A stretch of 64,000 nucleotides of DNA from Echinococcus granulosus (lineage: Eukaryota > Platyhelminthes > Cestoda > Cyclophyllidea > Taeniidae), in NCBI RefSeq assembly GCF_000524195.1, contig NW_020170395.1, positions 1,124,814 to 1,188,813 on the forward strand, in the 5' to 3' direction. A model generated the notes under the pieces. It was given only the letters and a program-made list of their open reading frames with translations. It was not told the origin of the DNA and searched no databases. Position 1 is the stretch's first letter; every line of letters begins with the position of its first letter. Positions 51,000 through 63,456 of the stretch are shown piece by piece. The translations under genes were made by a program, and so were the position numbers.

Positions 51000-52549
51000 C
51001 TTTTATTTCAACGCTCCTCAAGCCAACACACAGGTAGTTGTTGATTGTCCAAATGGTCAGCCGCCTCGAACGCACGAAGCACAGTCCTGTCGACTGTGAC
51101 AGCAGTCAAATCACGTAGGCGTGAGGAGGACTGAGCCGATTGGAGACAAGTGGAGGGTGTGCAGGTCCACCTTCCCCCCACCCCACCCCCACCCCGAACA
51201 GGGAGAGAAAGAGTCGAGATGAGTGAATCCGGAGGAGGGGATTTCTGCCTTCGATCTGCCAGGACAACACGGCAAGTAAAAGCACGTGGTGCAAGACGCG
51301 AGCGTGGTGGGATTTGCACAATGGAATGTGAGGGGGTGAGGTGGTGAGGGTGTGAGGCTGTGAGGTAGAGTGGGATTGAGTGACGTGGGGATGGAAAGGG
51401 ATGTTGCCTCCTCCATGTTAGCATCCACGTGCACATCTCCACTCTCACTGGACGTAGACATTGGCCAATCACATGAACACATACAACACGGAATAGGAAA
51501 GCCAAAGAAGCAAGCACCAGATCATGGAACTGTGGCTTCTCCATTGTTTTGCCATCATGGGTCTAAGAAAGAATTAGTAAAAAAAGGGGCTTTTCGGCCG
51601 CTATGCTTAAAGCATCGGATGGTTTGTAATTCTTTTCCCAATACGTAAGAGATGGTTTGAATGTATGTGCAGATCAAATCTTTCTTTAAGCAAAGTGACT
51701 ACTGTGATTACAATTATCCAAGAGTTGATGGTATTTCATGCTGCAGTGACGATAATGCATGACAGGTATGGGGTTAGTAGCAATAGTTTATTGATATTCA
51801 TTAGCCTATTCGTACGCATTCAAGGCGTAGACCTTGGCAACTGGAATATAAATAAAGTAATGCTGACAAACATGTTTACTAGACTTTTGGATTTTAAAGA
51901 TGAATGCTAGAGAGAATGGACGCATCGGATCGTTTAGGTATCCGCCACTATTGTCACATACATGTGACGCCCTGGTTCTCCCATCGGAGCTTGATGTCAC
52001 AAATATGTGACATGTGTTCTTAATCAGATTCTGAAGCTTGGTTGCACCGAATCATGACTAGCAGTTAAACGTGCCATCCGCACTGTGGTGAATAATCGTG
52101 CTCTGAGGAAGGCAACATATCCCACTACTCTGACGAAGTTCCACGATTCGACCATGGCGTCGTCGGCGCCATTACGGTGTGCTGCCACAACAGCAAGCCA
52201 TTGCAGTTAACCCACTTCCTAACCCCAAACCTGTTAGCAAAGGCTAGGTATAATGCCTAAAATGGTTAAAAAATCACCTAAGCAAGTCACGAGGTTTGCA
52301 ATTACTGACTGTTGAAATGTACATTCTATTCGTTATACGATCTCTGCACTTGAGCTTTTCCATCGTGGTGAAGTACTTCCGGTAAAGACTCAAGGTGCCT
52401 ACCGACACCGGTTTCAATTAAGCAGCCCTTAATGCGATGGTAGGGTTTGCAACTGGCTGTCGTACAACAGAAACCCTAGAGTTAGAATTCCGGTAATCCC
52501 ATTAAACTAGTGAGCATACCTTTTCAACCTTATCCTTGGAAAACTGCCC
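51000..52549. other. Gene-poor spacer
   Basis: The first part (to about 51550) is G+C-rich with simple repeats, which generates long but overlapping frames on both strands. None shows a domain or coherent exon structure. Confidence 0.4.
51328..51366. repeat. GTGAGG-rich degenerate tandem repeat
   Basis: Five to six imperfect GTGAGG units in a purine-rich strand; a (CCCCA)n-like tract lies nearby at 51174-51198. No coding role. Confidence 0.7.
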
Positions 52550-52554
52550 TTTTT

Positions 52555-52690
52555 TGGTTATGCGGTCTCTTAAGACTACGCCTTTGTACTTCCGCTGGGC
52601 GAAATGGCCTCTGAGCCATGCCAATAGCCTCCACCTCTCCCCTTACAGCCCTCTTGTACGTCGGCAATACATTTTCTGCAAAAGTACAGT
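52555..52690 (+). repeat. Dispersed repeat E, copy 2
   Basis: Direct partner of 3050-3170, with a roughly 20-bp pyrimidine-rich insertion relative to it. The frames it carries are not conserved between copies. Confidence 0.7.
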
Positions 52691-54314
52691 GTGTTCTTCC
52701 ACCTTCAGGAAAGACACGCCGCGTCACATTGGTGACAGTGGAGAACAAACCCAATCCTGGAGGACATTTGCCCTGATTTCTATTACGGACTGCTAAACCT
52801 TGACGTGATGAACAAAGGGAATATACTGTGGATAGGAGAATCTGCGACGACCCTTAACAAAAGGCCTGAAAATGAAGTTTACCTTTGGAAACTACCCCAG
52901 TTCCGTGGCATGCGGCCATGCTATTAACTAATGAGTTTACTTTTCGGCCGACGCCCACTTTTAAAAGGGAGATGAAATTACGCCAGCTCATTGGGCACTA
53001 TGCCAACTCTTCCTCAACCTTGGCCTCCCATTGGTCAGTTGTCCGTGAGTCAATCGGGCGGTCTGACGAATCGGCGTAGATGAGGTGAACCGGTGAATAT
53101 AAACGCAGTTGAGAATATCATTTAATCTTAGCAAATCTTTTCCACCTCGGGACACCTTCTCAACCAATCGATCAATCAATCCGTCAATCAATTACCTGCG
53201 GTTATGGTAAACATACTTATTTTCTTACTCTCTTGTCAGTTGATACATTTTGTGGCAATCAACCCTTTATTTCTGGTGGGAATTAATGAAGTAAATGACT
53301 TTTATAAGCTTTTTAAATTACACGATATCATTTAATAGTATATTCTTTTAGGTGTCAACTTCCAAATAAGTAGTATAGGTTGTGTTTGTGAATGGCCTAT
53401 AACCCTGGTTAGTACGTTTATTTGATTCGGTATCACCTGTCTTAGAATGGATCCATTGATGTCGACCGTTTAACCGATGTGGTGATGTTTGGTCACGTTG
53501 ACCCCGCCGTCTACTTTTGTTGACCCATAGCGTAAAAGCATCCACATGACCTTTATTATTTAAGCCAGTCGATTCTTGTCTTTTGAAAAATAAATAAAGC
53601 AACTTAAATGACACTGACATTTGATAACTTTACCGTCTTCACTGATGGTACAAAATTCTCCTCTTGAAATTGTCCTTAACGCAATTCAGTGTATGACAGC
53701 TCCAATCATTCACGAGAAGCCGACCTGTCTAACCATAAAGGTCAAATTTTTTGGCAGCTCTTTGAATAATTTAGAAGAGTAGAGAAGAATATTTACCAGG
53801 AAAAATAAGGATGTGATCATTCAGCCCGGGGGGTGGTATCACACAAACCCTGACCCCCCTGAAGTTTCTCCGGAAGCATTGTCTTCTAAGGACAGGAATT
53901 TCGCACCAGCGGACAATAGGCCGACCGACAAAGAAGTGAATCACCGAGTTGGTCCTGCACAAGGGGGCGCTACGCCCCACCGACTAATTACCGAGTAAGG
54001 AAAATAACAAAAAAAAAACACAAATGAAGCAAAATAGGATATTTAATCAGTCAAAAAAGCCAAAAAAAGTTAAAATTAAACATTTGTTAGTTAGTTTTTG
54101 CTTTGTCATTAAGCAACAAGTTTGAAATGTGACACCTCACCTGAAAAGCTTCGCCTTGGTGAAGGGGGGATGGGTGGGAAGGCGGAGATTTTGCACGGCC
54201 ACAAAGTCATGTATTCTTCCTCTTCTCTCCGTCTGTCTAGTTGGGTAGCCCTACCCCTCCCCCCTCCCGCTTCCCAATAATTTGACAATGAATTTGTACG
54301 TACCTCATTTGTAG
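52691..54314. other. Upstream region of the neuropeptide F gene
   Basis: Holds an ATCA-type short repeat near 53161-53190 and a strong C/T tract at about 54252-54276 before the NPF exon acceptor. I could not identify a 5' exon carrying a start codon for NPF. No other gene seen. Confidence 0.4.
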
Positions 54315-54641
54315 GTCAAGAAAGTAACCCTCGTTAGTAATCCGATCCGACCAATTTCGTGGTTTGGACTGGCGTGTTTGGTCATCATAGTCTTGTCATA
54401 CGTGTCAGAGGGCGAGGCCCACTTTGATCGGGCCAGTGTGGAGGAGATTTTGCCTAGCAAGAGTGGCCCCGCGGAAGCCAGGAAACAAATATTTCGCAAT
54501 GTCAGAGAATTTAGACGTTACCTTCAACGGTTGGACGAGTGGCTAGCTATCACAGGTAGACCTAGGTACGTACTCCCTTGTCATTGTCCTATCCACCGGA
54601 CAGGTTGATCCATTTTTTTTTCCTCTTTTAGATTTGGATGA
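54315..54641 (+). CDS. npf: Neuropeptide F/Y-family precursor
   Basis: Exon 54315-54565 encodes 83 codons: basic n-region VKKVTLV, hydrophobic core WFGLACLVIIVLSYV, likely cleavage near SEGEA, then a peptide ending REFRRYLQRLDEWLAITGRP. Exon 54632-54641 supplies RFG and TGA. The 66-bp intron is phase 2 and splits the penultimate Arg codon (AG|A), the conserved intron position of the NPY/NPF superfamily. The C-terminus GRPRF-Gly is the amidation signature of invertebrate NPF, and YLxxxxEWxAIxGRPRF resembles cestode NPF. NPFs are secreted neuronal peptides acting on G-protein-coupled receptors. No in-frame ATG exists in the exon: TAG at 54312-54314 precedes it, so Met must come from an upstream exon or a spliced leader. 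Predicted mature peptide is about 49 residues, longer than the usual 36-40 unless processed further. Confidence 0.88.
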
Positions 54642-56334
54642 ATTGGAGATTCACAATTTGACGGCCAGTCGGTCACTTTTGTTTGATCAATACAAAAAAT
54701 CAGTACAATATTTACCATTTTTGTGTTTCACCAAGAGGGATATTTGGGCAAAAAAATGTCTTTTTTTTCGGTGTAATTTCGCTTTGCCTGTTTTACACGC
54801 ACACTCTTCAACCTCGGATAGCGTGGATGACATCGCCATGTCAAAATTTGATGTATGATGAGTAAAAAGAAGGCGGGGTATGTGTGGGTAACGGAATAGC
54901 CTGCCGACTTGATTGACTGGTGATGAGAAAGAGCGAAGAAGACCCTGTGTGAGTGGATTTGTGTATAGTGAATTGGAAAATGACACATTCCATATGAATT
55001 TCTTGCTAGAAGCCAAAAATACCTACAAATGAGATCTGCTTACCCAAGACAAAAGAAGTAGAAGGGTTCAAAGAAAAATTACTTCTCGAGAAGGAGTCAG
55101 GACCTGGCACTTCAAGTCACAGAACTTATCTTTGCGAAGGATTGCAGAATGAGAAAATGGAAAGCGAGACATGCGAAGATGGAGAAACGAGAAGTGTCTC
55201 CATCCTCACCGTCCCTGTTATCCTCCCTTTAGATGATCTTTCTACAGGCGAGAGTTGTCACCTACCGTTTGACAATCACATGAACACGCGCAAAACCGAG
55301 TTGACAGTTGGGAAGGCAAGCATGAAGTGTCAGTCATGAATTCCGCCGACAATACCTTCTATGCGAGTGGAATCCATAGGAAAGCCTCTACCTCCTGTCC
55401 CTTCTCCATTTTCGTCCTCGTCTCTGACTCTTGTAGAGAGTCTTAGGGGGGTGGGTTTGGAGGGCCCTGGATTGTTCACTGCAGAAAAAGTGCTTCTAAG
55501 ACGGGCATCATTTGTCATTGACGCTTGTAGTCACTCATATTAGCAGAGAAGTGGTGCATCTATCTTGTCAGTCTCTTCTCTTTTTCATCTTATCCACCTC
55601 ATTCTCGTCCCTCATGCTATCTCAACCAAGGGAAGTAAAGATGAGGATCTTGAAGAAATGGGACTACTTCTGGTGAGGAGCTTTAAGGCTCCCTCCGCCT
55701 CTAACTCGGTTTCCTCACCTCATATAGCCATCTGCCCTTGCTCCCATTCCCTTTCGCTTCCCTTTTTTTTTAAAAAAGGAAACATATGGTTTATGTTATT
55801 GCCATGGAGAAGGCGATATCCCTTCGATCCAGTGAGACTGGCGTGTGGTTACTACTGCTCTTGTCCAAGACGCAGTTGGTATGTGGATGTCACACTAAGA
55901 CGCGTTGGATGGAGAATGTCTCGACACTAACGGATGCACAAAACAGTGGGAAACCTACGTGGTCGTAATTGAAGCCGAGGGAGAGGTTTATTTATGAAAG
56001 CGCCAAGGGCAGTGACAAGTATCGGACCTACCAACCCACCATTCCCTCACTACATACCCGCCGAAGCGGTGGAGCGGAATGCAACCCGAAAGCGCTTGAA
56101 ACACTCATCCCAAAGAAGATTTCAAGGTTCTGGTAGCAAAGATTACTACCTCTTGACTTTAACATTCAACGTTTCAACGTGTTAAAACCTGATCACATGT
56201 CTAGAAGTCTATTTAAGATTAGTTAAGAAAAATTTACAAGATATGTCATATTAAGAAGGAAGACGTTATTTAAGGATTGAGCATTGTCCTGAGTAAATTC
56301 ACTTTCACTCTTTTACCCTCCTGTGCCACAGGCT
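54642..56334. other. Spacer between convergent NPF and RUSF1
   Basis: Contains both 3' flanks. I see no canonical AATAAA close to either stop and no supported gene; open frames at 55142-55970 lack any domain or leader. Confidence 0.4.
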
Positions 56335-59300
56335 TCAAGTACGGTAGACGTTGCGGTATATGCGCCACGGATCAGCATCAAATTGGAGAACTGAGAGGTC
56401 CCACTTTACCTCAGCCCGTTTTGAGGCGACCTCGTCGAAACACTGCATCAACCGGGGCAGCCAACAGTTCACACGACCCAGAGTCCATGCGAAGAAGGCT
56501 GTGCCTAGAGTGAAAACATCAACGTTGATCCTGAAGCACATAAGATGCTAATTTGTTAATGGGCAAAAGTTGATGAAAACTAAATGAAATCTATCATCGT
56601 GGAGAGTCCCACGAGTAAGACGTGAAATGAAACACCAAATTACCATCATCTCCGTTCCAAAATGCCTCAAAGTCTCCAGATTCTGTGGAAGTCTACAAAA
56701 AGCAAAATCAAAACACTTGAGGGAACATCAATTATTCATTACCACTTATTTACATGTAAACAACCAAAGAGGAATGACGGTTAAAATGAGTACCTTGTCA
56801 AGTGTGGTGCCAATGGCGATAATTACGACGATGTGGTACGAGGCATGACTTACATGACAGAGGGCACAAATAACTTCCGCATGGAACATTGCCTTGAATA
56901 CATCCATATTGTTTGCGTCCGTTTGAATGCAAATGTAAATTGTCAAATGTCTCCCTTTCCTACCTGGGGGATAAAGAAACCACCTAAAGGTAGCCACGCC
57001 AAAAGGTGCGCTGTCAAAGACACAATCATAATGACAATCTACTGATGTATGCATCACCTCAAACAAGAGGACAGACAGCACTCCATGCACATCCTTAAAT
57101 CAAGAAAATAATTTTTATCTAACAAGTCACATAGATGTTTTCTTACGCAACAATAAAAGTACTTCTGAAGGGGAAAGAGAAATAAATTTATCGAGTCATT
57201 AAACTGTTAAAAACAAGAGTTCCGGAAGTTGTGCAATTCCTACCCAACGCCGATTCCCAGCTTCCCCGAAAGCCATGGCTTTGTGTGAGTGGACTCGTAA
57301 ATTAAGTAGTTTTATTGGTTTCCCAGATGTTCGTGGGCATCAGTGAAGACCTTAACCGACCTCCTACACTCCACTTTGCCATTCCCATCTTATTTGAAAT
57401 CCACCGACCGAAGATACTCCTCAATCGCATGCATGTGGCTAGTAGCATATAGGTCGAAAGCTTAAGAGATGAGGGGGCGGCGCGGGTGGGAGGGGACGGA
57501 GGTTTGAGTTTATTTTCCCCTTCATCCTTTTTCTCCCTCTCTCGCTCTCATTCGTTTCCTCCCTCCCACCTTCCCCATTTCCCGACAGGAGACAAACAAA
57601 TGAAATTTATGGGCAGAGTGCAATGGCTGAGCAATTGCAAATGGAAAAAGGCTGATTTGACGAACATATTGAAAACAAAGTGCCAATTATCACACGCTAC
57701 TATTGGTTACCAATCTTGGAAACGTAAGCCTACGATTAATTATTCTTCGTGTTTTCGTCAAACACAACAATGACCAAGCCATTAGGTATGAAGGTAGAAG
57801 AGAGACCACCTGGAAAGAAAGTAGAGACACCGTAATTGGACATTTAAAACTGGCTTCCAGTCTCGGAAAACAGGGAGTAACTTAAGTCGGTACGATACTA
57901 ATAAGCCAGTAAACTTAAAGATGGATTTCTGTGTAGCTATAAGTACTAAAGTAGAATGCATAAAGCGCGGAAAGTGGCTTCCCGAAGAGCTACAAACAGA
58001 ACAGAGGGATCTACCCTGACTCGCGAAAATTTCATTCCCCTTTCTGCGTGATGGACAGAAATTACTAACCTAAAGTGGATCACCAGATTTATAGGGAAGG
58101 CAAGTACTCAATCGAAGGAAAAAGGAGAGATCAAAGCGACCTACTCGCTTTCTTCCATTCGGGACAGTAGAGAACGTAGCGTTCCTCCGCGAACACGCCC
58201 AATAATGGAAGAAGTTTACAATCTCTACAAATAATTACGCACAGATGCTACTTAGGCGTTTTGATGAAGCAGCTCCCCATACTACCAAAGTTCTTCAGCG
58301 TAAGACACATTTTAGAAAATTTGCACATCTTTCATTTGAAAGTCGACCAATTATCTATGCTAATGCCTTCCTATCAAACTTTTCCCCACTTTGACTTGTT
58401 TCAAAATGGTGGGCTACGTAGTGGAAATGCGCATCCTAGGCGCATGGGATTTTACTTCTTCACCACCTAACACAAGTGCCTCACTTGAGGCCACCGTGAA
58501 TCAAAGTTTAGTCAGATCGGACAACTTAAACCAACTTTCCAACAACTTCACCAAGAGTCGCGTACTTACACCCTCATTCCTCACGGCTAAGGCATTCCGA
58601 GAGCTGCTAATTCATATTAGGGAGAGGGTCATCTCCACGTAAGGCCCAGATACTGACGAAGGCTAAGAGGAGCTATTAATGTCATCCCAAGTGGCAACTA
58701 GTAAGTCAGATAAAAATGGCCAAAAGACATGCGCACGCACTATCAATTACTACGCCTACGCCTTCTCCCACCTTCATCTATCCCGATGAAGCTATGAGCT
58801 CATAAAATTTGCATAAAGTTAGAGACGTACTTCACAACCCAAATGAGTTTCTCAAAAGAGCACCCAAGGTGGATGGTTCTGTTGCGTGAGCCAGCTCCGA
58901 ACGGCCAGAGAATGGGTTCACGTCGATTTACCTCGTGGACGGAGAGGAGGGGTGGCAGTTGATCTGACAGTTCGTTGTGCTGTCTAAGCCAGTCCTGCAT
59001 AAGGATGCTGAACCGCCCCCGATTGAGGGTGGTAAATTCCAGACACCGCACCGCTCGCCAATTAGCGTACAAATGGATAGGCGCGAGCAAAATGAAGAGC
59101 AGCCATATCAGTCTGAATAGAACCGTGAGGGGAGAGGAGGATTGCAAATAAAAATTGGAGGCAATTTAACAAAGAGATCAAAAAGTGTGCAAGTAATACA
59201 TCTACCCATAAACCGTGGAGACGGAGACTTCTTTTATCCATAAATGGCGCTTAGCAACAGAGTTGGTGTATATAGTTACCTAGATATTCGTGGTATTGTG

Positions 59301-62300
59301 AATCGCAGACTCTAATATTACAAATAAGAGCAGATTTAATGAATTTCAAGAGAAACGGAACAAATCTCGCTCTCGATAAAAAACAAATGAAATTAGGAAA
59401 GTCCAAATTGCCGACAATTAAGAGAATGTGTGCCAACCGGAGGCAAGATGCAGTAAAGACGGGTAAATTTTGGTTGCATTCAATTTATTGCAACTTGAAT
59501 GATCGTCAGAATGGGGACATAAACGGGCAGGGGGGAAAAAAACGCACCACATCCCAAAATAGCCCCTTTTTGAGATTGTTTTAAGAAGAGATTTCAATGA
59601 AAAGCAGAATGAATGCCTTTGTAGGTGGTAACTGAGGCAAAAAACGACCAATACAAATGATAAATTGCGGAACGAAAGAAGTCGATCCCTAAATTGCACT
59701 GAACCTAATGGAAAGTACATTCCCATTCAAAACATGACATAGGCAAGAAGCATTCAAAACTCTTCTGCAAGCATTCCTTCCGATTGGGACTGTAGCTGAA
59801 AGAAAGACTAGTTTTAGTGCAACTATCAGGTACTTGCAAAGTGTATGTGATTTTTTATAAAAATGGATAAAGATGCATCAGTCTGTCGGGTACGGTACAC
59901 TTTCATGTTACTCTCTCTCACACAACACAAAGAATGGCATTCCACTCAGCCTGTCTTACTAACACACGAGAACTCGGTTTCGTAGCTGAAGCAGAAGCTG
60001 GCTGACTAGAGAGCTACCTTCTCGTCAAATGACATGCAGAGAAGGTGTAGCACACAATATCCGATACGGAGCATACAGTGAACAGAGGTGAAAGCAGAAC
60101 AACGCACCACCCGCGCCCAACCAAATGGGTCAGGTGGAGAAAGATCTTGAATTTTCGATTAAAAGAAGAGAATGGAAGATAGAGGAAAAATGACACAACA
60201 TGAGCTTAGTAAATAGAGGTGAAAGTGATAAAAAGAGTAATGAGTCAATTGGTATCCACTTCCATCATAAAAAGATTCAAAGCTGTGAAAGCTTGTGGGT
60301 AAATAGGTTGTACGAGTCAACACATTACAAGATGACAAACAACTTGGAAGGGTACCTACTTGTTCTTTCCTTCTTTCACAGTATAAAAGCGCACCATAGA
60401 CTTTAGATTACTTTCCAAATGACTTATGTTAAAAGGCGGCGCTAAGTGCTCAAACTATCACACCCTTCAAAGACACCACCTCATCTCCAAAAGGTCATGG
60501 TTGATTTTTCTACTTCTAGAGGTAAGTGGCAGCAAACTTCAGCCTCTTGGAGAAAGAAGAGTCTATAATAGTTGTAGTGATTTAGAAGAATAAAACGTTT
60601 TGAGAAGTTTTCTCATCTAACTGAATTTTTATTATAACCAACAGCACGAACTTATTTGACCACCTCATACGCGTAGAGCACATAGCGAGGTAAGTTGTAA
60701 ACACATAACCGGAGAAAAATGATACACTCCAAGAATATCTACCCACAAAAAAGATGAACCTTAAGCTTGTTTCTCCGTAGTACATCATGCATACAAGCCT
60801 GGTGGCCAAATTCAGTGAAAACAAAGAGGAGGTTGCCGCATGACACACCCATGTGATGCCACCACTAATCATTCCTACATTCCCACAATTTTTAAAGGTG
60901 TGAAAAACATTTCTAACAATTTGGTAGAGTGAACGTTTCGATTACACCTCACACAAATTCCAGTATGAAATACTGAAAAATGTTAAGTTATTTAATGGAA
61001 AGATGAACTTACATTAGATTACCCGTAACCAACGCGATGAGGATTAGATTCACCACCAATGCTAGGAGGTTGGACAGTGTTTCCTGAAATGGGGAGGATG
61101 TAATTCTAGTTGTACTTAATTTACACAAGTAGAAAAAGACATCAAGACAATGTGAAACCAAACTTGAGTAACCAGGCTCACTGTCCAGTCAGTGAAGCAA
61201 ACCAGTTTTACTAGTGCGAATAAGAAATGCAAGAAAAAGCAGGTACTCTGCATCAGGGAGTAATTTCCATTCTGATGAACTTAAAAGTAAAAGGTAGGTA
61301 AAGACCAATGAATGAGTTGAAGATCAAAACACTTCGAGATTGACCTGACTTCCATCTTTTGCGGCAACATCAGCCATATTTCCTTCCAGCGCTTGGTGCT
61401 GCGTAATGGCCGCGCGTGTAGCACTGCCAACCATGCCCACTAGAGCCTTCAGAAAGAAAAATGAAGCAATTTCATGCATTTGAGGCCTTACAAAACATCG
61501 GACATGTGGAGTTGCAAAAGGCGTGGTAATTAAGGGACCAGCGACCGAGCGAACTTGTAGCGGCACAAAGCACTAAATGATAAGAAATACGACCCAACCA
61601 TTTAGCATCACCTTTTGCGCATTCATTCCTGAAAGTGACCATGATACACGAAATCGTCGACGTGACACACAAACAATAAAACTGGCGGGATTATATGGTT
61701 AGATATTATGGGCATCAGTTGGAGGCCTAAGCTGACTAGCAAAAGAGCAACTTCTTGTATTTCATATAATAAATGCGTAGAAACAATCCTCACAAAACAC
61801 ACATTTGACCAAAAATGACGGTGAAATTGAATACAGATGTTTGTGAGTCTGATTCATCGGTATTGAGATGTACTAAGTGAATGGCTAAGTGTTGCCTCAA
61901 CAAAGTCTGCATTAAGCAAACAATCACATGGAAGTGAAAATTGTGTTCGATAAAATGAACAACTTTATTATTTAAGGGACGAGACATGCCCGTTTAAATG
62001 GACATTAGAGATTATTTTAGCTCAACCGGAGAAAAGACTGACGATTTCTCATTCATTATTTCAACGTAAGCACAAAACAAAAGAGATAGCACATTCAAAG
62101 TAAAGCTTCTAATCAGAAGTGCTTCGTGGAAGGTGGAGAGGGAAACAGATTTTCAATAAGCGTATCATTAAGATCAAAGTAACTATGGGTCACCAGTAAA
62201 GTTGATTGACATTAATCCAGTAAAGGCTAAAAATGCTGAATATACAGCCGTATACTCTACCCTACTTCATGCGGCAGAATGCATTAATAAATCAGTCACA

Positions 62301-63456
62301 GTTCCAATCGTATCCTCTGAATTTCAATCAATTCACTAAGTGATTTAATCCCTCACACAAAGAAGCGACATACCCGCATTACACTGGAGATGCACACAAT
62401 GACAGTGAAGAATGAAACAGTATGCAGCGAGAGGAGTTCCAAGAAAAATGCCATATCGTTCAACACGTCAGCAAACATTCTACCAAACAATGTAAGCAGA
62501 GAAATATTTCTACCTCCACTGTTTGCACCGGCTATCGAGGCTAGTGCTAAAAGCAACTTTATAAGACGCTAACACGTTGTGTAAGCATACCCTTGCCAAC
62601 CTGCAAAAGCAATACGACCAACCATTCCGGCTCCATCTAAAATAAAAGACACCACTCATGCCTGTTTGCACCATACAAATTATCCCCAAAGATAAATAGG
62701 CTTCGGAATAAGCAATCGTGCTGCAGGATACGCATATAACGGATTTTTAAATAGACTACAACGAGGCCACACTCTCGCTTCTTTAAGTAGTTTATGAAAA
62801 TGGAGCGTTACATGATGCCAAAGTCAGATAAAATGTGTCAAATGTAAAAAGAGGGGAAATGAAACCCAGACGTACGACGTACCCTTAAATATCCACGTAA
62901 GAGATGCGGCAAGAATGCTGGCACTGCTATCGCCAACACCAACACCGATTAAAATAGCCTGTCCAGCTAAAGCACTTATTATACTGCTAGCAATTGCCTA
63001 AAATTCAGCACGAGATTTGGTAAGATGCAAGGAAACATGGTACTGTCGGGACAGAACTGAAAAATGAAAGAAGCAAGAGCTCACCTGTACCGTGTCCCAT
63101 ACCTGGTATTCTAGATAATCTTTGCTAACCGAATTCGGATAGCCTTCCGGAAAGAAAGCCGACTTGGCAAATAAGAAGAACGAACTCATCCTTGGATATG
63201 ATATAAAACGGTAGCCCGACTTCTCATCAGAAAATTCATATTTCGAAAAAAGCTGCCCCATGAAGTTATCATAAACTGTCACCTCACTAACGGATGCTTC
63301 GCATTTCGACAATACCATTTCCGGATGCCCCGACACACCAACTTTGATTTGGTTTGTGCTAAAATAGGATTGTTAATGGTGCATAAAAACAAATAAAGTT
63401 GTTGTCCTTATGCACAATTTTTTTACTTACTATCTGAAAACTGCAGTTTTTATCAT
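56335..63456 (-). CDS. RUSF1: RUSF1 (C16orf58-like), RUS/DUF647-family protein, with one in-frame stop
   Basis: Twelve exons in descending order (63456-63431, 63358-63085, 62997-62883, 62636-62591, 62518-62374, 61446-61345, 61083-61013, 59112-58831, 58224-58141, 58015-57947, 57438-57368, 56504-56335) join in phase to 484 codons; human RUSF1 has 468. Motifs in order: FFPEGYPNSVSKDYLEYQVW, IASSIISALAGQAILIGVGV, GRMFADVLNDMAFFLE, GSATRAAITQHQALEGNMAD, VAAKDGSQETLSNLLALVV, IHLYANWRAVRCLEFTTLNR and ERYVLYC. The terminal block KWDLSVLQFDADPWR matches GWKTEKHQLEVDEWR. Several hydrophobic helices fit a membrane protein. Plant RUS proteins act in UV-B and vitamin B6 physiology; the animal function is unsettled. 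TAA at 57390-57392 interrupts exon 11, although exons on both sides are conserved in frame. The start is set by ATG 63456, with in-frame stops just upstream. The exon 5 acceptor (aacag, 62519) and exon 9 donor are the least certain splice sites. Confidence 0.93.
59890..60480 (+). repeat. Dispersed repeat D, copy 2
   Basis: Direct partner of 50140-50960, lying within the 1.9-kb RUSF1 intron (59113-61012). A+T drift is stronger here, consistent with neutral decay. Confidence 0.82.

Noticed and set aside
51008..51544. Long overlapping ORFs on both strands (up to 178 codons)
   Set aside because: They arise from G+C-rich purine/pyrimidine simple repeats. Composition is low-complexity and there is no domain.
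57300..57367. Minus-strand continuation VKVFTDAHEHL that looked like the RUSF1 segment before the C-terminal block
   Set aside because: Splicing at T|GTAGGA (57368) to 56504 gives the exact family spacing to the conserved Pro, so this stretch is intronic and the resemblance is chance.
57332..57451. Plus-strand exon-like frame starting ATGTTCGTGG after a good acceptor and ending at TAG
   Set aside because: It is antisense to RUSF1 exon 11, which fits by phase and family spacing. No plus-strand partner exons found.
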